From IMG/VR virus record IMGVR_UViG_3300042691_016421, positions 1-49,857 of that record: a DNA stretch of 49,857 nucleotides; one strand, 5' to 3'. Under the pieces are notes generated by a model. The model was given only the letters and a program-made list of their open reading frames with translations, did not search any database and had not been told where the DNA came from. The DNA is from a virus. This document shows, one piece after another, positions 30,601 through 39,900 of the stretch. The position numbers were made by a program, and so were the translations under genes. Position 1 is the first letter of the stretch. The number at the start of each line of letters is the position of its first letter.

Positions 30601-33600
30601 AAATGTATTATTGCCCCATGCCCATAATGTATTGTCTGCTTTTCTTGCTAAAAATGTTCTTCCACCTGCGGCGCTGTTTGCTCCTTTGCCTCCTACTACC
30701 TCTACAAAAGTAGTTCCGGCAAGTACTTGTACCGGGCTACTACGAGTGACTGTGGTTGCACCATTGTCGCCATATATACCACCAAACCATTGACCCCATA
30801 CATATATAGTATTATCTGTTTTTATACCTAACGTAGTTTCGGCAGTTACTGCAACAATAGACCAACTGCCACCACCGGATACCTGTACAGGACTGCTTCT
30901 ATAAGTTACAGTATTATCACCCAACTGTGCGTTACTGTTTGCGCCCCATCCCCATAATGTTCCGTCTGACTTGATTCCGAATGTGAAATAATCAACAGGG
31001 AATACACCTTCACCGCTAGCTACTATCATAGTCCAACTACCTGCAACTTGTACTGGGCTACTTCTACGAATAGTAGTGTTATCTCCTAGTGACCCGCTAG
31101 GATTATTATCTCCCCACATAAATAATTGTCCGGCACCGACAGTATCTGATAAAATATATCCATTAGTATTGCCGCCGCCTACTAACAACATTGATATAGT
31201 TTTTGGAGTATTATATCCCACTTGTCCAGTATCATTCTTACCCCAAGCATACAGTTTACTAGTGTTATCTATTGCAAGTACATGTGACGCTCCTGCACTT
31301 ACACTAGTCCAAGATTTAGCACCAAGTTGAATAGGTACACTACGTGTTACTGTATCTCCTTGACCCAATTGATATACAGAATTAAGACCCCAGGTAAATA
31401 ATCTACTAGAAGTATCAATGGCACTACTATAACTTAATGAAGCTGATATTTTAATGAACTCGTTAGAATACCCATTGGATAAAAATATAGGACTTGACCG
31501 TGCTACAGTATCACCTAAACCCAATGCACCAAATGTATTATTACCCCATACATACAGTTTATTCTGTCCATCACGTATCATCATAGAGCCACGATTGATA
31601 TATGCTTCTTTTAAATTTCCAGTAAAAGGCAATGCAACAACACTACTTCCTATTTGCACAGGGCTACTAGTATTAGCACCCGAAGATGTTATTAAGCTGT
31701 TACTTGTGTTTGTGCCCCAGCCCCAAATTGTATTATCGCTTCTTCTTGCTAGTGCTGTTCCACCACCACTAGCGTTTAATGTACCCTGTAAATCAACCCA
31801 TCTATTATCTGCAATTGTTCCTAATTGTACCGGACTACTTTTATTAACTATGTCACCTAATCCTAAAACACCGGTGGCGCCTTGACCCCATGTGAATATG
31901 TATCCGTTACCTATTGCACCTGCTGAATATTCACCTAAATTAGTAACACCAGTAAATGTTATATTACTGAAAGGTGTAGCTACTTGTACAGGACTACTAC
32001 GAGATAATGTAGTGCCATCACCTATTGTACCGTATGTTTGGTTTCCGCCCCAACCATATATTACGTTGTTAGTATCACTAGCAATGAAGGCAGCATTAGA
32101 TGAAAATCCAAATCCATTAACTGGACCTATAATATAATTCCAGTTAGTTGATGTTCCCACCTGTACAGGACTTGATTTAGTAACAGTAGTACCATCACCC
32201 AACAATCCACCATCTCCATATCCCCATGTCCATAATGTTCCGTCAGTTTTTATTGCCGCGCTTGAACTTATTCCTGCCGCTATAACAGAAAAATCACTTA
32301 ATGATAATACTTGAGTTGGGCTACTGCGTGAGACAGTACTAGTTAATCCTAATTGCCCTACGTTATTCATTCCCCAACCCCAAATTTTATTACCAGTAAG
32401 CGCAAGTATATGACGCCATCCTGTAACTACCTGGCTAAATGAAGATAATCCTACACCAACACCTCCATTTAATTGCACTGGACTTGATTTACTAACAGTA
32501 GTACCATCACCTATTTTTCCATCACCACCATTACCCCATACAAATAATAATCCACCTACTTTTATACCTACTGTAAAGGCATTGCCTGCACCTAATGCAT
32601 TATAACCATATACACTAGTCCAACTACCTGCAATTTGCACTGGACTACTACGTGATACAGTAGTACCATCACCTAACTGACCCTGGTTATTATCACCCCA
32701 TAAGAATAATCTACTATCTGTTGTTATTGCCCCATACACACCTTTAGTAAGACTAGCCCAATTAGTATTAGTACCTAGTTGTACAGGACTACTGCGACTA
32801 ATTGTAGTTCCATCACCTAAATACCCCGCACTATTAAATCCCCAGGCCCATAATGTGCCATCATTTCTGATAGCCATGACTGCACCTGATACTACTGATA
32901 CAGCGGACCATAAAGTACCACTATTAATTTGTATAGGACTGCTACGTGATACCGTAGAGCCATCACCAAAAGTTCCTTCAGCATTTCTTCCCCAACCCCA
33001 CAGTGAGCCACCGCTTAAAAAGAATGTAGTTGTGTCTGTTGTTAAACTTGCAGTGTTTACGTTATAACTTAATTTAACGCCTATTTGTACTGGGCTACTT
33101 CTACGAATAGTAGCACTATTGTCACCAACTTGCCCAAAATCATTAAATCCCCAACCCCACAATGAGTTATCACTTTTGATACCATATCTATTATATGCAG
33201 TATAGGCAATAGTTGGTATATAGTTCCAAGTACCAGCTAATTGCGTTGGCGCACTACGACTTGCTGTTGAAGTATCTCCAACTTGTCCATATATATTATT
33301 TCCCCATGCAAAGTATACACCGGTATTAGTAAGTGCTGTGCCTGCACTAATTTGAGTAATACTTAAGGCAGCAAAAGTTGCAATTTGTACTGGACTACTT
33401 TTTGCTACAGTCGTACTATCTCCAATCGCTCCGCTAGAGTTGCTTCCCCAAGCCCAAAGATTACCATTACCTGTAGTCAGTGCATATGTGGTGTCCTCCA
33501 TTGTTTTTGCTACTAATGCCCATGAAGTTAATGCACCGACTTGGACAGGACTACTTCTATTAATTGTATCTCCTAACCCGAGTTGTCCTGCATTATTATA

Positions 33601-33975
33601 TCCCCATGTCCATAATGTACCATCACTTTTAACTGCGGCGCCGTGAAAGCCACCACCACCTATTGACACCCAGTAAGGTGCAAAAATTTGTATTGGGCTT
33701 AATCTAGTTGTATTAGTACCATCACCTACTTGGAAGGCTGCATTACCGCCCCATCCCCATAATGTATAATCAGACCTGATTCCCAAAGTATGATTCGCTC
33801 CGGCACTTACATTAAGCCAACTTGATGTACCTAGTTGTATTGGACTTGATTTACTAGCAGTGGTATTATCACCTAATTGTCCTGATGTGTTATCCCCCCA
33901 GGCCCACAAGGTGCCGTCACTTCTGACTGCCATACTATGAGAAGATCCGTTACTAATAGTTGTCCAACTTAACAT
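24658..33975 (-). CDS. Giant RCC1-repeat protein 2 (3105 aa), probable virion fibre or adhesin
   Basis: This 9.3-kb frame consists of RCC1-type repeats from the first residues (MLSWTTISNGSSHSMAVRSD) to the last (VYTFGNNSNGQLGDGT). Both termini fall inside the repeat unit. The first three units measure 49, 49 and 50 aa when aligned at SW, and about 60 units are expected from length. No additional domain, signal or membrane segment is seen. The start codon shares one base with the TAA of giant gene 1 (TAATG), with only an AGGA eleven bases upstream as a ribosome binding site. The stop overlaps the next start as ATGA. It either makes a separate protein by termination-reinitiation or is the middle part of one ancestral array. 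A virion-surface role is inferred from context. Confidence 0.9.
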   Translation of the reverse strand: MLSWTTISNGSSHSMAVRSDGTLWAWGDNTSGQLGDNTTASKSSPIQLGTSSWLNVSAGANHTLGIRSDYTLWGWGGNAAFQVGDGTNTTRLSPIQIFAPYWVSIGGGGFHGAAVKSDGTLWTWGYNNAGQLGLGDTINRSSPVQVGALTSWALVAKTMEDTTYALTTGNGNLWAWGSNSSGAIGDSTTVAKSSPVQIATFAALSITQISAGTALTNTGVYFAWGNNIYGQVGDTSTASRSAPTQLAGTWNYIPTIAYTAYNRYGIKSDNSLWGWGFNDFGQVGDNSATIRRSSPVQIGVKLSYNVNTASLTTDTTTFFLSGGSLWGWGRNAEGTFGDGSTVSRSSPIQINSGTLWSAVSVVSGAVMAIRNDGTLWAWGFNSAGYLGDGTTISRSSPVQLGTNTNWASLTKGVYGAITTDSRLFLWGDNNQGQLGDGTTVSRSSPVQIAGSWTSVYGYNALGAGNAFTVGIKVGGLLFVWGNGGDGKIGDGTTVSKSSPVQLNGGVGVGLSSFSQVVTGWRHILALTGNKIWGWGMNNVGQLGLTSTVSRSSPTQVLSLSDFSVIAAGISSSAAIKTDGTLWTWGYGDGGLLGDGTTVTKSSPVQVGTSTNWNYIIGPVNGFGFSSNAAFIASDTNNVIYGWGGNQTYGTIGDGTTLSRSSPVQVATPFSNITFTGVTNLGEYSAGAIGNGYIFTWGQGATGVLGLGDIVNKSSPVQLGTIADNRWVDLQGTLNASGGGTALARRSDNTIWGWGTNTSNSLITSSGANTSSPVQIGSSVVALPFTGNLKEAYINRGSMMIRDGQNKLYVWGNNTFGALGLGDTVARSSPIFLSNGYSNEFIKISASLSYSSAIDTSSRLFTWGLNSVYQLGQGDTVTRSVPIQLGAKSWTSVSAGASHVLAIDNTSKLYAWGKNDTGQVGYNTPKTISMLLVGGGNTNGYILSDTVGAGQLFMWGDNNPSGSLGDNTTIRRSSPVQVAGSWTMIVASGEGVFPVDYFTFGIKSDGTLWGWGANSNAQLGDNTVTYRSSPVQVSGGGSWSIVAVTAETTLGIKTDNTIYVWGQWFGGIYGDNGATTVTRSSPVQVLAGTTFVEVVGGKGANSAAGGRTFLARKADNTLWAWGNNTFGQIGDGTTAARSSPVQISGNWTSITAGNGISGGIKSDNTLWIWGYNNFGQIGDSTTINKSSPVQAGVGKTWYKLGLGLSLTIALDSSYFLWSWGRNDGGQLGQNTTISRSSPVQVGASTWSAVACNNFVSSAIDTAGRFFAWGSNANGSVGDNTNVNRSSPVQVGSLSYSTINNPLQIGSSSWSVVSAGVDFSTGITTTSKLFTWGSNTVGQLGYVSTIRKLVAGGYYNGFAIREDYATFAWGNNANGQLGLGTVANSVVTAVQAGSLFFKDVSGGGLSSLLINQNDKLYSMGDNRYGQLGDNTGGSAIARSNPIQIGNSSWLSVSSGYGGFTSLAIKSDNTLWAWGNNIYGQFGTDIYATQLLSSPVQIGTSSWTAISVGSNFTLALKADGTLWSWGANDFGQLGRSLSTTYSWTTISAGANSADNTGFMIAIRSDGKLFSWGNNNIGQLGFGDALPSTNISYPLQIGNSSWTSVATGWSHVAAIDASGRLFTWGKNNSGQLGQNNTVARSSPVQVAGSYTYVSAGFEVTYAIKTDGTLWAWGANTLYAVGDGTTINRSSPVQVASSITNWSQVAPGTSHTLALRTTGQLYGWGNNGLLQLTGGTALRQHWLTYGAGSGVTNDGYLWTWGRNNFGQMGNNSTADNNIPGILGTATDNLWVKSESAGYNTTTSTTHAMKSNGTLWSWGSNTNGEIGDLTTVARSSPVQVAGTTGLTFNFFTTSQVGEVTAAITNDGRLYMWGLNTSGVLGLNDTVNRSSPVQVPGSWVTISIKRDMALGIKTGGTLWSWGLNSGANGAGGLGLNDTVNRSSPVQIGASTWSAVATTQGGMAAIDSVGRLFAWGVNTNGSCGQNDTVARSSPVQIGANSWTQVYGYADQSSGTNNGGFFGVQYAVNKASLALHGWGWSTSLGLVGDNTTVSRSSPVQIATNFVYTQSGSPGTGIGTPISYTFSSQGAQTITGVDNNGIAWTWGNGSIGAMGTNTTINRSSPVQVSAAGNYYLGSTTLYPFTISNNVVYRLWAPRPIQLEVGSSFTQVTAGQYSSAAIKSDSTLWVWGYNEYQALGITYSFTQIAGSDSHTMALRGDNTLYMYGLGTAGALGDNTIVTKSSPIVLTAGGVRRWTLVAGANTNAPNSASFGIKDDATLWAWGSNTDGQLGQSDTISRSSPTQIAGSWSVLMTGRSNFHMLAIKTDGTLWAWGINSNGQLGDSSTASRSSPVQLAGTWTNIWGGAAMSMALKNDGTYWTWGSNSLGQLASNTTVNRSSPVQVTSGFANVSQMRPYANGFAYLNTLGQLFAWGANNNGELGVLNDTVHRSSPVQVRTDASWITLATTDRSTTAVRTDYLVFAWGRNNSGQVGDSSTVSRSSPVQLLSLNTANSASFIQLFSGFERNYILVSNEPTGKMWAWGLNTTGQLGDLTLTNKSITGAVWSGVLSLSMFQPIPVQIAGSWTQVGFGNDNFSVNNQFAVKTDGTLWSWGSNNVGQTGNNFALASRTQFQPRQVGSSTNNTIVSVRSSYAAFRNSSGSIFTVGSNSVGQLGDNTVINKSSPVQLSTGYIEYTPSQIPGSWTQINASNFTGFVTPTTHALGLKTDNTLWSWGSNSTGQLGDNTTISRSSPVQIAGSWSVISAGSSHSGAISTSGVLWMWGRNNEGQLGDFTTVSRSSPVQIISSWVGNLPLIIWSKLSLGYDSTFATTTISGATAQNQELVWSWGFNSAGWVSLGDNQNVNRSSPVQLGSINSVQISLLQNRSSPTQVGNSNWSTVSAGYSFAYGILSNNSLFAWGSNGGSSSILSDGSTTDRISPVQLSTYNFTLLASGGSHITAVMSNDPVLGYKMVASGLNTTGQLGQNNTNTYGVQYKLAGMSFVAAANASSPVQIGSVDYGNYYRSSPVQIGTDSWSSVSSGENHSLAKNSSGLLFAWGYNVNGQVGDSSTINRSSPVQISSSSYTLISAGYNHNIIEKSDGSVYTFGNNSNGQLGDGT

Positions 33976-33977
33976 TA
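33973..33977 (-). promoter_or_regulatory. TAATG stop/start overlap joining giant genes 1 and 2
   Basis: Gene 1 ends GGA AAT AAT ACA TAA and the last A starts ATG TTA AGT TGG of gene 2, again in the -1 frame. Only a weak AGGA lies eleven bases upstream. Translation of gene 2 therefore probably depends on ribosomes finishing gene 1. Confidence 0.75.
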
Positions 33978-36900
33978 TGTATTATTTCCTATCTGTCCAA
34001 ACGTATTATCACCCCATGTAAATAAATTACCATACGCATCAATTGCATTGCTACTATTATTAGTAGCGGCAATATACTTATATATCTTAGTACCTACTTG
34101 CATCGGACTACTTCTAGGTAATAAGCTACTATTATTTAACCCGCCGTTAAGATTGGCTCCCCATGTCCATATTGTACCATTTTGTGCCAATGCTACACTA
34201 TAACTTTTGCCTGCTTGGACATCTGTCCAATTGCCTGATACTTGTACTGGACTTGATTTAGTAACAGTAGTACCATCACCTAATTGTCCATTACTATTTG
34301 TACCCCATGTCCATAGTGTATTATCGATTCTAATTGCTGTAGTGAAATTATCAGATACACTACCTATTATCCAACTATTTGTTCCAATCTGCAATGGGCT
34401 ACTTCTATTAGACGTTGTTATATCTCCTAATTGTCCGAATCCATTATAGCCCCACATATATAATCTACCCAAAGCATCTATTGCCATGCTAGTTGACATA
34501 CTAGCATTAACAAATGCCCAGCTACTTAATAGTCCTATACGAACTGGTCTATCATAAAAATTTCCTTTTCCTGTACCCATTTGTACAGGGCTACTGCGTG
34601 AAAGAACATCATTAAATTGTCCCAATTTTCCAGAGTCGCCTTGACCAGTCACCATAGTAGTATCATTCAATACACCAAATATATTAACACTGCCTGCATA
34701 TAAATTAGTAAAGCTAAATGATCCTACTTGCACCGGGCTACTTCTAGATAGAGTATCATTTTGTCCTAACTGTCCCCAAGTATTATCTCCCCATGCCCAT
34801 ATTGTTCCATCAGTTCTTAATGCACTAGAGAAACTATAACCTGCACTTATTTGAGTATAACTGCTAGAATTTAATTGTATAGGGGATGGTACTATAGTTT
34901 TTAGTGCTGTATCTATTTGTACAGGACTACTTCTTGAAATTACAGTACCATCACCTAGTTGTCCTGAACTATTCGACCCGAATGTAAATAATACTCCCGC
35001 AGAATTTATATATCCTGCTTGATTTTCTATACCACTAATTAAATCTGTGTTAGGAAGCTGTTTATATGTTCCAGAAAGTACAATGGGACTTGATTTATTA
35101 ACTGTGGTATCATCACCTAGTTGACCTAATTGATTACGACCCCATCCATACACTACACCACCACTAGTTCCGAGTACCGTAGTTGCAAATGCAGTTACGT
35201 CAGTCCAACTACCAGGTACTTGCACTGGGCTACTTCTAGCTGTTGTATTATTTTGTCCTAATTGTCCGTATAAATTTTGACCCCATGACCATAAAGTATT
35301 ATTAGATTGTAATGCTACTACACCATATAAAGTAGATACAACTTTAGTCCAAATATTCAATGTACCAACTTGTACTGGGCTACTTCTATTAATTGTAGTT
35401 CCACTACCTAAATTTCCATTGACATTGAGACCCCAGGTCCACAGTGTGCCATCTGTTTTTACTATAGCTACATATGATAAACCTTGACAAACTGAACTTA
35501 TGCCACCACCAAATATTTGCACAGGACTACTACGACTAATTGTACTATTATTCCCTAGTTGACCTACGGAGTTACTACCCCAAGCATACAATCCACCATT
35601 ACTTGTTAAACCTATTGTGTTTCCATTTGTAGTATAAATTTTAGTCCAATTGAGAGCAGTTCCTATTTGTATCGGACTACTGCGATATATTGTAGTATTA
35701 TCACCTAGTTGTCCAATATTATTGTATCCCCATCCATAAAGAACACCAGAAAAATCTACTGCAAACATACTTGCAGAACCAAAATCACCACCTAAGGTTC
35801 CTAAAAAGCTAAATGACATTGTACTAACTTGCACTGGACTACTTTTTGACACTGTAGTACCATCGCCATATGACGGCGTTGTAACGCCTACAGTTGAACC
35901 CCATGCATATAAGTATCCACCATTTTTTAATCCAAAAGTAGTAGAACCCATTGATACTTGTAGCCAACTATTAGAAGAAGTTATAGTTGCAAGTTGACCG
36001 AATGTATTACTACCCCAAAGATATAAGCTATTATTAATCAAACCCATAACGTGTGAACTGCCTGCGGCAATTTGAGTCCAACTACTTGTTCCTATTTGTA
36101 TAGGGCTACTACGATAACCCATATTAGATTCTAAGTTATTTGCTAATACTCCAAATGTTCCATTGCCCCAACTCCATAATGTACCATTACTCTTAGTAGC
36201 GATAGTAAAATCACTTTTTATACTTACTAAATTCCAACTACCACTAGTTTGTATTGGGATTGAACGAGTGACTGTAGTATTATCACCAACTTGGCCACTA
36301 GAGTTAAGTCCCCATACAAATAATCTCTTGTCTGTTGTTATTGCGGCACTAAAAGATGCGCCGGCGGTTATTAAACTCCAGCTACTATTACCAACTTGTA
36401 ACGGGCTGTTTCTAGCTGAGGCTGAACTTCCAGTACTTGTTTGTGTTGGGCTACCTTTATCAACTGTAGTATTATCACCCAATTGACCTGTAGTGTTAAG
36501 TCCCCATGTATTAAAATTACTAAGAACATCTAGTCCATAAGAACTATATGCACCTGTAGAAACATAAGTCCAACTGCTAGTACTTACTAAAGAAATTTCT
36601 CTAACTGCTGTATTTACTATCTGTACAGGATTACTTCTTGCTATAGTAGTACCATCACCCAACTCACCATTTTTGTTTCCACCAAATGCAATTGCATATC
36701 CTTGGCTAGAATAAGCTATAGTATGAAACTGAGTGTCAGTACTTGCAGGAATGCCAGCACCACCTGCATATACTTGAGTAAATGATATACCTGTAGATAT
36801 TTGTACAGGACTACTTGTATTGTTTATTGTATTATTACCCAACTGTCCTGCAGAATTCAAACCCCAGGTAAATAATCTACCTAGGCTGGTAATCCCGACT

Positions 36901-39900
36901 GAATGAAAGGTTCCAACAGAAATATTAGTCCAATTACTGTTACCTACCTGTACAGGACTACTTCTATTAATTGTATCTTCTAATCCAAGTTGTCCTACAT
37001 CATTTCTTCCCCATGCATATAATCCATTATTAAGTTGAATTGCTAAAGTGTGACCACCACTATTGCCGCCGGTTGATACTGCAATCCAGCTACTTGTTCC
37101 TATTTGCACAGGGCTACTACGATTAATTGTGGTGTTGTCACCTATTTGACCAAGGGAGTTGGAGCCTGAAGCAAATAATCTATAATTAGCATCAATTACC
37201 ACTGATGTTGAGTCCCCGGCTGATATAACAATCCAAGAACTAGAACTTATTTGTACTGGACTGCTACGACTTACTGTTGTAGTGTCACCCAACTGTCCAC
37301 TGGTATTTAATCCCCAAGCCCATAATGTACCGGTAATATTAGTTGCCAATACATGCGTAGTTTTTACACTTACTTTTGTCCAGCTACCTGCAATTTGTAC
37401 CGGGCTACTGCGTGATACTGTAGTACCATCACCTAATTGTCCACTGGTATTTAATCCCCAACCCCATAATGTATTATCTGGTTTGATTGCAAATATCGTA
37501 TCTTTATTGACTGAAGAAGAAATCGCTATCCAACTGCTTGTGCCTATTTGTACTGGACTACTGCGTGATACAGTTGTAGTATTATCAAGAAATACACCAT
37601 TTGATGCTTTACCCCATTGCCACAATGAATAATCAAGTCTAGTTGCTAACCCAGTACTAATGAGACTAAACGAATTACCAGAACCTACTTGACTAAATGA
37701 GTTAGCACCCCAACCATATAATAAACCAGTTGTAGTTATAGCTAATGCATGTGATTCACTTGCAGTAACACTAGACCAACTAGTTGATGTACCTATTTGT
37801 ATCGGACTTGATTTACTAACAGTAGTATTATCACCTAATTGATATGAAGTGTCATCACCCCATGCATACAATTTTCCATCAGTTGTAATTCCATATGAAG
37901 CATTATAATTACTTGCAATAACAGACCAATTGCTAGTTCCTAATTGTACTGGACTGCTACGACTTACTGTTGTACTGTCACCCAACTGTCCTACATTATT
38001 ATATCCCCATGTAAGTAATTTAGTTGTAGAATTTATTGCTGTGGTAAATCCATCTCCTGTGGTAGACCCGGCTATATTATAAGGATTTAATGTTGTTACT
38101 GCCGGTGTACCTGTTGTAAAATATGCGGGATTACCAACTTCATTTAACTGCCATCTTGCACTTGAATTACTATAATAAGTAGTATAGGTGTCCATGTAAT
38201 AATAAGGCAATGCTATACCTGAATAATTATACTGACCTATACCCAATCCTGCATATTGAACAGTACCTGATATACTTGCGGGTGCGCCAGCACCGGTTGA
38301 ACCTACTTGATTATAATTATATGGTATTCTAGCTGGTGTAAAACTAGCATTATACATTGCTTGACCGGATATAATACGAAGTCCGTGGATATAACCGTTC
38401 CAATATGAATTTGAGGCTCCGCCTCCATTGGCACCAATAACTAATATTGTTTGTACTGTAATAGCAGTAAGTGTCGTAGTACCAGTTAAGGTTTGGCTTA
38501 TACCATTAATGTATATTGATATTGCTCCGGCATTTACACTAATTGCAATATGAGTCCATGTACTAGCTGATATAGCATTTACTGTTACCGTGCTTGTAGT
38601 TCCGCCGGCACCGCCTATATTTAATAATCCATACTCAACTTGTCTACTACTATTTATACTAACAGCAAAATTATTAGTAGATGCTGTGCCACTATTTCCT
38701 GCAATTACGGATCTTACCGCACCGCCGGTATAATAAACCCAAGCCTCAAACGTGTAGGTATTAGCCAATGCTGTTGGTATACCAGTACCTGTATACCAAC
38801 TAGATGATCCGTTAAAACTTACACTATATGCTTGAATAGTAGTATCAGGTTTGCCACCTGCAGAAACAAGATTCCAATTAGTTTCTGATCCTATCTGTGT
38901 AGGGGTACTACGATTAATCGTTGTTCCATCACCTAGTTGACCATTACTATTATTTCCCCAGGCATATAATCTACTAAAAGGACTACTTATTGCTACACTA
39001 TGACTTGATCCTGCAAATATTTGTGTATATTTTACTAGTGTTTCGTTTGTTCCTGCCAAATATGTTGTGAAGGGTGAAGGTGCTCCTGTATATCTCGGTG
39101 AACCGGCGCTGGTAATAGTTCTACTATTAGCACTATCTACGGCTGGATTTGTTTGCAATGTTAATAATACAACTTGACCAGCAGTTATTGCCGCAGTATT
39201 TGCACCGCCGTATGGATTAGCAGACTGTGTTAATTGTAATGGACCAGTTGGTGTTGTAAAATTCACTGAGGCAGCATACACAATACTATTAGTAAATCTA
39301 AGATTGTTTATCAATCCTCTAAAATTTACTCTAGGATGTCCAAAATATGATCCAATCCATGTTTTATTAAATGCTACTGTACCACTAGTAACGTAATTAG
39401 CCCAGGTAGCACTTGCTAACCAGACACCATTAATATATGCATGTGTGAGTGTAGTATTTCTCACTATCGCAAGATGGTACCATGTATTAACACTTAAACT
39501 TGCGCTGAAATTAGTAGTTGCAAAACTGTGTTGAAGTGCTAGTGTTGAGCGGCCAGTTGATGAATTATTATAATACGTTTGTATAGAATTATTATTGACC
39601 ACTAGTACCCAACTCAAAACACCATTAGTCCAATCACCAAAAGAAAATATTGGTTGCGGGAAATCAAAGTCTGTTGCGTAAAAGAAACATTCAAGTGTTT
39701 TACTTGTTGTGTTAAAATCAAAGGTAGAACCTGTTGCACCACTTTCAGCAAGACTAAAATTATTCTGTGTTATTGAATTAGTTAATGGATATTGATTGAA
39801 TACTGCTGATATAGTTGCTGATGATGGTGATACACCTGCACTAATTTGTGTTGGACTACTACGTGTGATATATGTACCATCACCTAGTTGTCCACTACTA

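Noticed and set aside
12846-37632. Many plus-strand open frames of 60-145 codons with recurring words such as TCTGLLRDTVV and LPHAHN
   Set aside because: They are the antisense reading of the RCC1 repeats. The repeat's codon use leaves one opposite frame free of stops, and the recurring words are just the complement of RSSPVQ and WAWG. No ribosome binding sites or non-repeat content support them.
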